DNA of 60,514 nt from an uncultured Acetatifactor sp. (GCA_934394815.1 CAKRRD010000013.1:1-60514), one strand, 5' to 3'. Counted from the first letter of the stretch, positions 46,716-55,303 are shown. Numbers and translations: made by a program. The notes: generated by a model from the sequence alone, not told the origin.

Positions 46716-47084
46716 TTACCATTCCTTTAAAAGGGATCTGGATAATTCCCGGATGCGTTCCATCCGTTCCCCGGCATCTGTGTCACTCTGTGCAGTCAGC
46801 TGTTCGATCTCACCGATCTTCTCCTTGGCTGCCATGAAGCGTTCCACCAGATGAAGCTTGCTCTCGTAATCCTGCAGGATCCGGTCACAGCGCTTGATCA
46901 AATCATGGACGCCCTGTCTGCTGATGCCCTGTTCTCCCGCGATCTCGCCAAGAGACATATCATTATATACTGCATCCTCATACACTCTCTGCTGATGCTC
47001 GGTGAGAAGTTCACCATAGAAGTCATACAGCAGATTCTGTTCCAAAATCCTGTCCATCTTCTCCAGTGCCTTTCTATAGGTCAT
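46716..47084 (-). CDS. ylxM: YlxM family helix-turn-helix protein
   Basis: The 122-residue protein resembles sigma-70 region 4: LTEHQQRVYEDAVYNDMSLGEIAGEQGISRQGVHDLIKRCD near 27-67. YlxM is encoded before ffh across Firmicutes and is thought to act with SRP. It has a near-perfect promoter upstream and heads the operon. Confidence 0.96.
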   Translation of the reverse strand: MTYRKALEKMDRILEQNLLYDFYGELLTEHQQRVYEDAVYNDMSLGEIAGEQGISRQGVHDLIKRCDRILQDYESKLHLVERFMAAKEKIGEIEQLTAQSDTDAGERMERIRELSRSLLKEW

Positions 47085-47102
47085 GCGATATGCACCTTGG
47101 CT

Positions 47103-47131
47103 ATCATACTATAGAACGTCCGGGGTGTCAA
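47103..47131 (-). promoter_or_regulatory. Main promoter of the ylxM-ffh-rpsP-khpA operon
   Basis: Minus strand TTGACA (47126-47131), 17-nt spacer, TATGAT (47103-47108), only about 20 nt before the ylxM start. Confidence 0.85.
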
Positions 47132-47179
47132 GTATTTTTTCTTTACACTTTTGTACTGCTGACTTTCCGGTTAAAGCTT

Positions 47180-47680
47180 CTACAGCCAGCTTTCGATCAG
47201 GCTTCTGGAATTGTCCACACTGCTTCCGCGGATGGCAAGTCCTTCTTCCACAATCGCTCCCTTTGCGGTCTTGCGGATGTCGTCTTCGGTATGGGACAGT
47301 CCACTGCCTTCATGTGTGCAGAAGGGATAAATGGTCTTCCCTGAGAAATCATAGGCCTCTAAAAATGTGTACACTGCCATGGGCATGGTGCCACAGTAAT
47401 TAGGATATCCCAAGTAGATCTCATCATAGGTATTCAGATCCGCGGGCAGATCCACAAGTTCCGGTCTGGCATTCTCCTGAAAATCCTTTCTGGCCTCTGC
47501 CACACAGGTATCATAATCTGCAGAATAAGGTACCTTCTGCCGGATCTGAAACAGATCCGCTCCGATGATCTGAGCGATTATATTTGCTGCTTTTTCGGTA
47601 TTACCGACTTCGATGTAGCGATGCTGACCGCCAAAATAATTTTCATCTGCCCTGGAATAAAATGCTACTAATTTTGCCAT
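47180..47680 (-). CDS. Flavodoxin-like protein
   Basis: The 166-residue protein matches short clostridial flavodoxins: AFYSRADENYFGG start, EKAANIIAQIIGADLFQI, DEIYLGYPNYCGTMPMAVYTFLEAYDF and FCTHEGSGLS near the FMN site. It likely carries FMN and passes electrons, but the partner is not visible. It follows nfo by 20 bp on the same strand. Confidence 0.93.
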   Translation of the reverse strand: MAKLVAFYSRADENYFGGQHRYIEVGNTEKAANIIAQIIGADLFQIRQKVPYSADYDTCVAEARKDFQENARPELVDLPADLNTYDEIYLGYPNYCGTMPMAVYTFLEAYDFSGKTIYPFCTHEGSGLSHTEDDIRKTAKGAIVEEGLAIRGSSVDNSRSLIESWL

Positions 47681-47700
47681 TCTTCATCCTTCCTTTCTCT

Positions 47701-48567
47701 TTATTGTAACAGCCATGCAATCTCCTGTTTATACGGCGGAATCGTTTTCTTCGCTTCACCTTCCGCACACAGCCAGGGTGTCTCTAAGATCTTCGGCACC
47801 GTAGCAAACCGCTCGTCATGGACAATCCGGTGCAAAGCCTCATAACCGATGGTCCCCTGGCCGATATTGGCATGACGGTCCTTATGGGCTCCTAAGGGAT
47901 TGAGACTGTCATTCACATGGATTACTGCAATCTGATCCAGTCCCAGAATCTTGTCGAACTTTGCAAGCACACCCTCGTAGTCATTCACCAGATCATATCC
48001 GGCATCATTCACATGGCAGGTATCGAAGCATACCCGCAGTCTGTCCTTGCGCTCTACCCTGTCATAAATCATCCGCAGTTCCTCGAAGGTTCTGCCGACC
48101 TCGCTGCCCTTGCCGGCCATGGTCTCCAGTGCGATATTGACCTCACTTTCATCTGCATCAAGCACCAGATTCAACCCCTTTGCAATCTGCTCCGCAGAAG
48201 CTTCCACACCGGCATTCAGGGAAGACCCCGGATGCAGTACCAGTACCCTGCTGTGAAAGGCAGCGGTACGCTTTACTTCTTTCGCCAGAAATTCCACACC
48301 GAAGTCGAACATTTCCGGCTTCTCCAGATTCCCCAGATTAATGATATAGGGTGCATGAATGACAATTTCCCGGATGCCTGCCTTTTCCGCACAGGCAAGC
48401 CCTGCCTCCAGGTTCAGATCCTTTATTTCTTTCCGTCTCGTGTTCTGGGGTGCTCCGGTGTAGACCATCAGCGCGTTTGCGCCGTACTCTGCCGCTTCCT
48501 TCACAGACCCTAAGAACATCTCTTTTCCCGACATTCCCACATGGGAACCCAATAATATCTCAGCCAT
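47701..48567 (-). CDS. nfo: Deoxyribonuclease IV (endonuclease IV)
   Basis: The 288-residue AP endonuclease has the metal-site motifs of Nfo: IGSHVGM-like start (LLGSHVGMSG), VIHAPYIINLGN near 71, ALETMAGKGSEVGR near 144, CFDTCHVNDAGYD near 179 and HVNDSLNPLGAHKDRHANIGQG near 214. It cuts DNA at abasic sites in base excision repair. Paired with the flavodoxin gene. Confidence 0.97.
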   Translation of the reverse strand: MAEILLGSHVGMSGKEMFLGSVKEAAEYGANALMVYTGAPQNTRRKEIKDLNLEAGLACAEKAGIREIVIHAPYIINLGNLEKPEMFDFGVEFLAKEVKRTAAFHSRVLVLHPGSSLNAGVEASAEQIAKGLNLVLDADESEVNIALETMAGKGSEVGRTFEELRMIYDRVERKDRLRVCFDTCHVNDAGYDLVNDYEGVLAKFDKILGLDQIAVIHVNDSLNPLGAHKDRHANIGQGTIGYEALHRIVHDERFATVPKILETPWLCAEGEAKKTIPPYKQEIAWLLQ

Positions 48568-48641
48568 GATTTCTCCTTACCCTGGATTTTTTCAAAATTC
48601 ATTGTCAATACAGCTATCATTTTGGCACAATCAGTGATGTT

Positions 48642-48767
48642 TTACAAGATATCTACCGGTTTTTCTTCTCCTGGGAGCTGTCCTGTTTTACTCTCATCCA
48701 CCATAATGGCATCATAGAGGGTATCAGCTGGATCTATGCCAATATTTTCCGGGGAATCTGTTATCAA
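48642..48767 (-). CDS. Possible 41-residue ORF coupled to the yeiH stop
   Basis: A TTG codon 1 nt after the yeiH-type stop opens a 41-codon frame with coding-like composition (LITDSPENIGIDPADTLYD start; acidic). There is no clear ribosome site, and I know no homolog. It might be a remnant of a gene end or chance. The rest of the gap 48568-48768 shows nothing. Confidence 0.2.
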   Translation of the reverse strand: MITDSPENIGIDPADTLYDAIMVDESKTGQLPGEEKPVDIL

Positions 48768-48768
48768 T

Positions 48769-49806
48769 TTACCAGATTTTCATTATATGCTGCATCACAA
48801 GACTTACAATAGTAATCCCGCACCAGCAGGAGGCCCCGACAATAATCGGTTTCCCGCCTGTCCTGATGAGTTCTATCACATTGCTGTTCAATCCAATCGC
48901 TGCCATCGCCATAATAATCATAAACTTGGACAGCTCCTTGAGCGGGTTAAATACCACTGCATCCACGCCCATATGTACACAGACCGTTGTAATAACCGCT
49001 GCTATTACAAAATAAAGGATAAACATGGGAAATGCTCTCTTGAGACTGAATTTCGCCGTCTGCTTTCCCTCTTTTGCATTCTGTCTGGCACGGATCAGAG
49101 ATAATCCCAGTGTGATCGGTATGATGGCCAGTGTTCTTGTAAGCTTGACCGTTACCGCCTTGTTCAGCGTCTCACTTCCCAGATTCCACATACTGTCCCA
49201 GGTGGATGCCGCAGCCGTTACCGATGAGGTATCATTGATCGCTGTTCCCGCAAAGATGCCAAAGGCATCCCCATGCATGGTATCAAATCCAATCGCTTTT
49301 CCCAGAATCGGGAAGAAAATAGCTGCCAGCACGTTGAAAAAGAAAATGACTGCTATCGACTGCGCCACTTCATTGTCATCCGCATCAATCACCGGCGCGG
49401 TTGCCGCTATGGCAGAGCCTCCACAGATAGAAGACCCGACTCCTACCAGAGTAGCAGTATTGGCAGGTACCTTGAGGACTTTCTGCAAGATCCACGCAAT
49501 GACAAGTGAGGTTGTAATCGTACAGAGAATGATCGGAAGGGATTGCTTTCCCGTCTGAAAGATCACTCCCAGATTCATTCCAAATCCCAGCAGCACGACT
49601 GCTGTCTGAAGAATAATCTTTGACGTCCATTTAATTCCTGCTTCTGCCCTTCCCTTATTGCTCCAGAACATGGTAAGGATCATTCCCGCTATAATTGCTA
49701 TCACAGCGCCTCCCACCACCGGGAACTTTTTTCCAATCAGCCACGAAGGAATCGCTATTGCAAGACATACCAGAATACCGCTCCCATTCTTTTTCAAAAA
49801 ATTCAT
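48769..49806 (-). CDS. YeiH family putative sulfate exporter (UPF0324)
   Basis: The 345-residue polytopic protein has about ten helices and the UPF0324 patterns VVLLGFGMNLGVI, TATLVGVGSSICGGSAIAATAPVI near 130, and GTAINDTSSVTAAAS near 188. The family is annotated as putative sulfate exporter; substrate evidence is thin. A long inverted repeat lies in the leader before the start. Confidence 0.92.
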   Translation of the reverse strand: MNFLKKNGSGILVCLAIAIPSWLIGKKFPVVGGAVIAIIAGMILTMFWSNKGRAEAGIKWTSKIILQTAVVLLGFGMNLGVIFQTGKQSLPIILCTITTSLVIAWILQKVLKVPANTATLVGVGSSICGGSAIAATAPVIDADDNEVAQSIAVIFFFNVLAAIFFPILGKAIGFDTMHGDAFGIFAGTAINDTSSVTAAASTWDSMWNLGSETLNKAVTVKLTRTLAIIPITLGLSLIRARQNAKEGKQTAKFSLKRAFPMFILYFVIAAVITTVCVHMGVDAVVFNPLKELSKFMIIMAMAAIGLNSNVIELIRTGGKPIIVGASCWCGITIVSLVMQHIMKIW

Positions 49807-49851
49807 TTTCTAAAAAACCTCTCTTTCTTTTGATATAGAAAATTGTATCAC

Positions 49852-49908
49852 CGGGCAGTGATAACGTAAAATTATATAATGCTATAGAACGATAATTTTC
49901 CCTGCCCG
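49852..49908 (-). promoter_or_regulatory. Nested inverted repeats upstream of the YeiH-type gene
   Basis: CGGGCAG (49852-49858) pairs with CTGCCCG (49902-49908), and AAAATTAT (49868-49875) with ATAATTTT (49892-49899) inside it. This could be an operator for a LysR-type regulator or a structured leader. A further hairpin CCCGG/CCGGG follows near 49915-49930. The gap 49809-49985 holds no gene. Confidence 0.4.
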
Positions 49909-49985
49909 CCGTGTCCCGGCATATTCCGGGAAAAGCACAGCACTATACAGAAAAATATCTGTCGATCTGTGAAAAAATCATTTAA

Positions 49986-51344
49986 CTATCGTATCAGCAG
50001 TAACCACGCCAGACCATAATAGGTCACCACAGCCACCAGATCGTTCACCGTGGTGATCAGGGGACCGGAGGCCACTGCCGGATCCACTTTGATCTTATGG
50101 AAAAACATGGGAATCACCGTGCCCACAGCGCTGGAGATTGCCATGGCCACAAGGAGGGATACTCCCACGCAGCCGGAGATTCCGAATGCTCCCATCCAGG
50201 TATAACCCTTGAAGAAATGTACATAAACGCCAAGGCATAACAACGCCATCACACCTAACAGGATACCGTTCAGGGAGCCGGTCTTTACTTCTTTGACCAC
50301 CAGTTGAAACTTCTGTCTTCCTGTCAGGTTCTCATCCATCAGCACGCGGATGGTCACTGCCAGGGACTGAGTTCCCACATTTCCCGCCATATCCAGCACC
50401 AGAGACTGGAAACAGATCACAATGGGAAGCACCGCCACCACGTTTTCAAAAAGTCCTACCACCGAAGACACCGCCATCCCCAAAAACAGCAGGATGATCA
50501 GCCAGGGAAGACGTTTTTTCATGCTCTGGACGATAGGCTCCTTCAGATCCTCTTCTGCAGTCAGACCTGCCAGCTTTGCATAGTCCTCGCCCATTTCGTT
50601 GTCTACCATTTCGATCAGGTCTTCAGAAGTGATGACACCAAGGATCTTCTTCTCGGCGGACAATACGGGAATGGAATCCTCCGCATAATCCAGGATCCGG
50701 TCCATACATTCATCAATTTTCTCATGATCGGTAACATACGGGTAGGATTTCAACACCAGCGCATCCAGATGTGCATTTTCTCTGGCCCGGATCAGATCCT
50801 TGAGGTCGATGGCTCCGGCGAAAACATCCTTTTCATCCACCACGTAGATGGTCATGATGTTGTCGTTTTCTCCGGCCTGCTTCACCAGTTCGCTCATAGC
50901 CTGTTTGATGGACAGATTCTCCGGGATGCAGATGTAGTTCGTTGTCATGCAGCTGCCGATTTCTTCCTCATCATAAGACAGCAGCATTTTTACATCTTTT
51001 TTCGCATCCTCATCCAGCATCCGGACGATCTGTTCCTTTTCCTCCGGATCCAGATTCTCCAACAGGTCAACGGCATCGTCGGAATCCATTTCGGAAATCA
51101 CCCTTGCGGCACTCTCCACGGTCAGTTCCCTGATATATTTCCGGGGATCTTCGATATACTTGAAGATCTCCGCGGTCTTCTGTGCTCCCAGCAGATGATA
51201 CAGACGCTTGCGCTCTTCCTCGGTCATCCCCGCCATCATATCGGCGATATCGTTCTTATGAAAATTCAAGAGGAAATCCAGAATCTCCTCATCCGTTTTC
51301 TCGCTGCGGAATAATTCTGCCAGTTCGGAATATTTCCTGTTCAT
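49986..51344 (-). CDS. mgtE: Magnesium transporter MgtE
   Basis: The 452-residue protein has a helical N-domain (about 1-125), two CBS domains (about 130-255) that sense Mg2+, and a C-terminal five-helix membrane channel (about 280-450) with the typical LVLDMAGNVGTQSLAVTIR and GTVIPMFFHKIKVDPAVASGPLITT. It conducts Mg2+ and closes when internal Mg2+ is high. A short terminator and a 27-codon Cys-peptide gene lie upstream. Confidence 0.96.
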   Translation of the reverse strand: MNRKYSELAELFRSEKTDEEILDFLLNFHKNDIADMMAGMTEEERKRLYHLLGAQKTAEIFKYIEDPRKYIRELTVESAARVISEMDSDDAVDLLENLDPEEKEQIVRMLDEDAKKDVKMLLSYDEEEIGSCMTTNYICIPENLSIKQAMSELVKQAGENDNIMTIYVVDEKDVFAGAIDLKDLIRARENAHLDALVLKSYPYVTDHEKIDECMDRILDYAEDSIPVLSAEKKILGVITSEDLIEMVDNEMGEDYAKLAGLTAEEDLKEPIVQSMKKRLPWLIILLFLGMAVSSVVGLFENVVAVLPIVICFQSLVLDMAGNVGTQSLAVTIRVLMDENLTGRQKFQLVVKEVKTGSLNGILLGVMALLCLGVYVHFFKGYTWMGAFGISGCVGVSLLVAMAISSAVGTVIPMFFHKIKVDPAVASGPLITTVNDLVAVVTYYGLAWLLLIR

Positions 51345-51396
51345 AGTCTAAGTCTCCTTTCTCGTTTCCATTTTTTAATGCAACAGCAAAAAGGGC

Positions 51397-51425
51397 AAAA
51401 TAAAAGAAGCACCCTACGATGCTTC
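51397..51425 (-). terminator. Small terminator between the 27-residue peptide gene and mgtE
   Basis: An 8-bp stem with one G-U pair (51406-51413 with 51418-51425) followed on the minus strand by TTTTATTTT. It could end the peptide transcript or act as an attenuator for mgtE. Confidence 0.6.
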
Positions 51426-51467
51426 CTCTGCATAATTCTCTATGCAAAACAAATCAAAGTACGACCG

Positions 51468-51551
51468 TCACTTTCCACAGACAGCCGTACCCTGCTCGCA
51501 GGAAAAAGCACCACGTTTTCTACTTCGCCCATAACCGTCACAACTGTCCAT
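51468..51551 (-). CDS. 27-residue Cys-containing peptide
   Basis: A short frame, MDSCDGYGRSRKRGAFSCEQ followed by seven residues ending VCGK, with three Cys and a basic middle. It has an excellent ribosome site (GGAGGTGAATTTC before ATG), which is rare by chance. A terminator hairpin follows before mgtE. Not a recognised family. It could be a leader peptide of mgtE or an independent mini-protein. Confidence 0.45.
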   Translation of the reverse strand: MDSCDGYGRSRKRGAFSCEQGTAVCGK

Positions 51552-51602
51552 GAAATTCACCTCCATACTCTTTTTTCCGTGGTTATAGTAGCACTGCGCT
51601 TT

Positions 51603-51842
51603 TTATTTTGCAAGCCGTTTTTCTAATTTTTCCAATTTCTGGTATCTTCTTGACGGTCGATAGATCATCAGCGCAATAAATATCCATACTACCGTCGTGA
51701 CAAGGCCTGCCGGGTATGCCATCATGATTGTGCGGAAGATCCGGTTCTGTCAGAACACTGTATTGCCGAAGCACCGCTCTCCACCGAATTCGGATTCCAG
51801 CTGATTTTCCAAATAGGTTTTCCGGTCATCCAGAAATAATGT
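51603..51842 (-). pseudogene. Gene remnant with an in-frame stop and a membrane-helix end
   Basis: One minus-strand frame reads LFLDDRKTYLENQLESEF... to a TGA at 51750-51752 and then continues, in the same frame, into a hydrophobic helix (AYPAGLVTTVVWIFIALMIY) and a basic Lys/Arg tail. This looks like the end of a membrane protein gene broken by a stop and by loss of its 5' part. The family is not identified (a MATE-like end is only a guess). Confidence 0.3.
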
Positions 51843-51923
51843 TTACGCGTTGGAAAAGTTCTTTTTCTCCATCTGCTTCCATATGCAAACAGCTGACATA
51901 CATCTTTTTTCTACCAAGATGTC

Positions 51924-51964
51924 TAAAAAAACAGAACCGATCCACTTTTTATGGATCAGTTCTG
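51924..51964 (-). terminator. Strong terminator downstream of the Rpn-type gene
   Basis: A 13-bp stem with one wobble pair (51932-51944 with 51952-51964) and a T7 run on the minus strand. It is the first terminator after the nuclease gene at 52156. Confidence 0.8.
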
Positions 51965-52039
51965 CGTCCCGGCTTCTGGAATCTGGCTTCCGGATTTAAT
52001 GATCATTCCTGCATACTTTTCTTTTATCTTGTCCGTCAT
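51956..52039 (-). CDS. Possible 27-residue ORF after the Rpn-type gene
   Basis: MTDKIKEKYAGMIIKSGSQI and seven more residues, with GAAGG just before the ATG; the stop lies in the terminator stem. A second short frame of 18 residues (MDRYKEFEKIFREKGQIV, 52087-52143) with AGGAAG before its ATG lies between it and the nuclease gene. Both may be real micro-genes or a decayed tail of the upstream gene. No homolog known to me. Confidence 0.3.
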   Translation of the reverse strand: MTDKIKEKYAGMIIKSGSQIPEAGTQN

Positions 52040-52155
52040 CCTTCGTATCCTTCTTCCGGTGCTTTTCTACAGTATAAAATTGTCTCTTAAACAATCTGCC
52101 CCTTTTCCCTAAATATTTTCTCAAATTCTTTGTATCTATCCATCGGACTTCCTGC

Positions 52156-53055
52156 TTACTCTATTTCATACTTTTTCTTCATTTCTTCCAGAATCTTCGG
52201 ATCTTCCAGTTGCGGAATCTTGTCAGTATCTCCACCCGCGCTCATTTTTGAAATTAATATCAGCCATAACTTTCTCTCTTCTATACGTCCTTCTTCCCGT
52301 CCTTCTTCTCTTCCGCACTCTCGTTCAGCCTTACGGAGCTTCTTTTCCTCTTTTTCCTTATCATACTCAAATATACTCACCTTGTACACCTCCGCCCGAT
52401 TGTGCTGCAAAAATTCTGCAAGGATTCCCTCACGAATGCATTCAGTTATCGCCAGTTCCACCGCTTCATTCAGTGGCATTTCCGCTGCGTATTTTCTGAC
52501 TCTTGCCACGTACTGGGCATATTCCCACAGAACATGACAATTTTTCATTAACTCTTCGTTGTGTCCATCATTAATATTCAGCATCGTAACTTTCAGTTCC
52601 AGTGCCGGATCCTGCATCGGATTCTCAAAAGCATCTGACAGGCGTAACTCCGTCCGATCCGGAACATTCCGGTCTGTTCCATTATAAAATACCAGAAAAT
52701 TCGGTGTCGGGATCTTTTGGATTCCGGAGGAATACAACGACTTCTCATCTACCAGAGCCTGATATTCACTGGCTATGTAGAACAGATCCCGCAACGGAAT
52801 ATTTGGATTATAGGTAGACTGGTGTTCATACAAATACAATCCCATTTCCAATACGAATGCAAGATCATTCTTCATTCCCATATAGATGGCATTTTCCAGT
52901 GTCACGATCTTCAGATCTTCCGGATTCTGATAATTCTTCCCTGTCACTGCATTGTACAGAGACAGTAGATTCTCAATGATTGAAAAAATCCATCGGAAAA
53001 TGGTATCCTTATATTCTCTGTTGGCCATCAGTAATTCGTAACTGCGTTTCTTCAT
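52156..53055 (-). CDS. Rpn family (PD-(D/E)XK) nuclease/putative transposase-related protein
   Basis: The 299-residue protein has the Rpn-type start (EYKDTIFRWIFS), a possible active-site stretch KNDLAFVLEMGLYLYEHQST near 63-82 (Asp, Glu, Gln), PNFLVFYNG and LELKVTMLNIN. The C-terminal third is helical and highly charged (KEKEEKKLRKAERECGREEGREEGR, about 232-256). Rpn proteins are recombination-promoting nucleases, often in many copies in Lachnospiraceae and often within mobile or decaying regions. Active-site assignment is tentative. Confidence 0.8.
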   Translation of the reverse strand: MKKRSYELLMANREYKDTIFRWIFSIIENLLSLYNAVTGKNYQNPEDLKIVTLENAIYMGMKNDLAFVLEMGLYLYEHQSTYNPNIPLRDLFYIASEYQALVDEKSLYSSGIQKIPTPNFLVFYNGTDRNVPDRTELRLSDAFENPMQDPALELKVTMLNINDGHNEELMKNCHVLWEYAQYVARVRKYAAEMPLNEAVELAITECIREGILAEFLQHNRAEVYKVSIFEYDKEKEEKKLRKAERECGREEGREEGRIEERKLWLILISKMSAGGDTDKIPQLEDPKILEEMKKKYEIE

Positions 53056-53284
53056 AATGTCCTCCTGTTCTCATAGCACCTGAAATCAAGAGGGTACACT
53101 TCGGCTGTCCTATCCACTTGTCATTCAACGCACTATGCTATGCATGGTTAATGTGGTGTAAAAGCATAGAATTCATTGAAATGATATAGATGTGTGGACC
53201 AGCTCTCGCTGCCGGAATCGTTAGAATATATGCTTTGAAATTATAGTACTAACATCCCCATTCTTTGTCAAGATTTTTCCACAT

Positions 53285-53505
53285 CAGCCTATTCCAGCAG
53301 ATATTTTACCGATTCCCTTTGTAACCTGATGTCCAATAAATACCCAGGTGGACATCATTGCCAGATTCTGCAGGATAATCAACAGCCCTGACGTTTCATA
53401 ATCCAGCATCCCTGATTCATGATATTTATATCCGTTCACCTGAATAAGCCATTAGAAAAAGAAGCGCTACCGTCAATATTGGTGTTTCACCATCTGATAT
53501 ATTCC
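53285..53505 (-). pseudogene. Frameshifted remnant of a membrane protein gene
   Basis: Two overlapping minus-strand frames each contain a membrane helix: ILTVALLFLMAYSG (first, near 53440-53490) and LLIILQNLAMMSTWVFIGHQ (second, ending at a TGA at 53285-53287). Together they look like one two-helix end with a frameshift near 53440. No family is identified. The flanking DNA, 53056-53284, is AT-rich and shows no gene. Confidence 0.3.
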
Positions 53506-53526
53506 ATACTTCTGTTTCCTCCTGCT

Positions 53527-54069
53527 TTAGTCAAACATGGTTTTCCAGTCCGGATTCTCACTGGCATCAAAACACATCAGTATCTGTTCCCTGGTGGTCT
53601 TTTCGTCTGCCAGATTCTCTGGCAGTTCTTCTCTTGTAAAATACTGTATTTCTGTAGTCTCGATGTTCTCGTGAAATTCTCCGCCCAATGCCTTGCACAA
53701 TACAAATATCTTCACTACCAGTCCTGCCTCTTCCCTCGTCTCTTTTACGGCATTGGATGCCACAGACTGATCCACATCGCACCAGCCGCCGGGCAGCGAC
53801 CAGGTTCCGTTCTTCTCATGTACTAACAGTATTTTCCCATCCCGGAATACCGCTGCTCTGGTATCCACCTTGGGTGTCTGATAGCCGGTCTCATTACAGA
53901 AAAATGTCTTCACCGTTTCCACTGGAATTCCACTCTCGCAGGAAATCATCTCCGCAGCAATGTCCCTCAGTTCTTCATAACGTTCTCTGTCGTATCCCCC
54001 TTCTGTATAGGCAAGCCCCGCCTGTGCAATGCTCTGTACCCGGATTGCCAGATCTGTCCATTTACTCAT
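53527..54069 (-). CDS. Nudix hydrolase with an N-terminal Nudix_N domain
   Basis: The 180-residue protein has a helical N-terminal domain (about 1-65: WTDLAIRVQSIAQAGLAYTEGGYDRERYEELR) typical of a clostridial Nudix subgroup, then a Nudix box GGWCDVDQSVASNAVKETREEAGL near 92-115 with the REEAG core. It probably hydrolyses an NDP-X compound such as ADP-ribose; the substrate is not certain. It is in a small gene group with an HD protein and a second Nudix gene. Confidence 0.9.
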   Translation of the reverse strand: MSKWTDLAIRVQSIAQAGLAYTEGGYDRERYEELRDIAAEMISCESGIPVETVKTFFCNETGYQTPKVDTRAAVFRDGKILLVHEKNGTWSLPGGWCDVDQSVASNAVKETREEAGLVVKIFVLCKALGGEFHENIETTEIQYFTREELPENLADEKTTREQILMCFDASENPDWKTMFD

Positions 54070-54106
54070 GACTGTCCCTTTCTGTCCTCATTCTAATTTG
54101 AATAAA

Positions 54107-54595
54107 TTATTTCATTCCAAACATCTCTCTGCAGATCTTTTTCCCGGCTTCCGTCCGAAAAATATTCCGATAGGCATTCTGCATGGCTTCTTCGGGCAAT
54201 TCATCCTCATGCATATTTACAAGGAAATCCGCCTCCACCAGGATCTGGTAATCGATTCCGTCGATATTGTCGTAGGTATGATGATGGGCAATCAGATACT
54301 GCACCCGCTCGGAAACCTCTTTTGAAAAGCCCAGATCCGCCAGCAGTTTTTCGGCGATGGCCGGGCCTTCTTTTTCCTGCAGCTTTCCATTGCTGTTTCC
54401 GTATTTTTCTTCACACAGATGTATGCCTATATCATGGGTCAGGGCAGCTGTCTCCAGAATAAATAAAGTCTCCACATCCACATTTTCCGTCTCCGCGATC
54501 AGTTTCGCATAGCTGTGCACCTTGCAGAAATGCTGGATGCGTTTTGCATCTCCGTGGTAAAGTTCGATCATTGCCATATGTAATTTGTTGATCAT
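54107..54595 (-). CDS. HD domain phosphohydrolase-like protein
   Basis: The 162-residue protein has the HD metal motif: HFCKVHSYAK (His near 22), LTHDIGIHLCE (His-Asp near 53) and AHHHTYDN (His near 103), as in small YfbR/HD proteins. It likely hydrolyses a phosphate or nucleotide substrate that I cannot name. ATG 54595 has GGAGG 9 nt upstream; its start overlaps the stop of the upstream methyltransferase remnant. Confidence 0.88.
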   Translation of the reverse strand: MINKLHMAMIELYHGDAKRIQHFCKVHSYAKLIAETENVDVETLFILETAALTHDIGIHLCEEKYGNSNGKLQEKEGPAIAEKLLADLGFSKEVSERVQYLIAHHHTYDNIDGIDYQILVEADFLVNMHEDELPEEAMQNAYRNIFRTEAGKKICREMFGMK

Positions 54596-54596
54596 T

Positions 54597-54848
54597 TTAT
54601 TTTTCCTCCGCTCTTTCTTTCGTGATGACCGCAATGTCACAGGGCATCCGTCCCTCCACGATGGTAAATTCTGTCTTTGTCAAATGCATGTCCTCAAAAA
54701 AGCTCCTGTAAGAATCCGTATCCATCAGATGCTTACACCTGTCGGCTATATATCGGCTGATGCCTCCCGTCCCGCAGGCACATTCCAGTACCACGTCCGT
54801 TTTCTTTATTTTGTCGGCCACTCGTTGTCCCGTCTCCCCATCAGAATC
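54597..54848 (-). pseudogene. Class I SAM methyltransferase with an internal in-frame deletion
   Basis: The frame keeps a methyltransferase motif I region (VADKIKKTDVVLECACGTGG...) and then jumps, at about 54722, to a C-terminal part (SYRSFFEDMHLTKTEFTIVEGRMPCDIAVITKE). The middle of the Rossmann fold, some 100 or more residues, is absent, so the product cannot bind SAM normally. The start is probably lost under the Nudix gene. Gene context: its stop codon overlaps the HD gene start, so the old operon order is preserved. Confidence 0.7.
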
Positions 54849-54850
54849 CT

Positions 54851-55303
54851 CTACTGGATCTCTGATACGATGCCTTCCTCCGTCAATGTCTGCAGGCACT
54901 CCTGTGCCTCCTCGTCATGCATCATCTGCCACACCTGTTCCATGCCCGGTGCCAGCGGTCTCTTCAAAAATTCTTCCCCGGAGATCCAGTAGACCTTTCC
55001 TTCCTCGGAGGAAATCAGTTCTCCCTCGTATTCCGCCGCCTTATATAAAAATCCCACATTCCGGATGTCCCCGGTCATCCAGTGATAGATACCGGTCAGT
55101 CTGGGATTGCGGATCGTCAGGCCGGTCTCTTCATAGATTTCCCGAATCACCGATTCCTTGAAGGTCTCTCCCGGTTCCACATGTCCGCCGGGAAAAGTCG
55201 TTCCTGAATAGCCCTTTCCCACCTTGTCCAGCGCCAGTACATTGCCCTCTTTGTCATAGATCATGCACATATTCATAAAGACCACTTTCTCAATTCCAGC
55301 CAT
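54851..55303 (-). CDS. Nudix hydrolase (8-oxo-dGTP diphosphatase-like)
   Basis: The 150-residue protein has the Nudix box GGHVEPGETFKESVIREIYEETGL near 38-61 with the REIYEETGL core, and the preceding DKVGKGYSGTTFP typical of the YvcI/MutT-like group. ATG 55303 has GAGG 8 nt upstream. It leads the Nudix-(broken methyltransferase)-HD-Nudix group. Confidence 0.9.
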   Translation of the reverse strand: MAGIEKVVFMNMCMIYDKEGNVLALDKVGKGYSGTTFPGGHVEPGETFKESVIREIYEETGLTIRNPRLTGIYHWMTGDIRNVGFLYKAAEYEGELISSEEGKVYWISGEEFLKRPLAPGMEQVWQMMHDEEAQECLQTLTEEGIVSEIQ

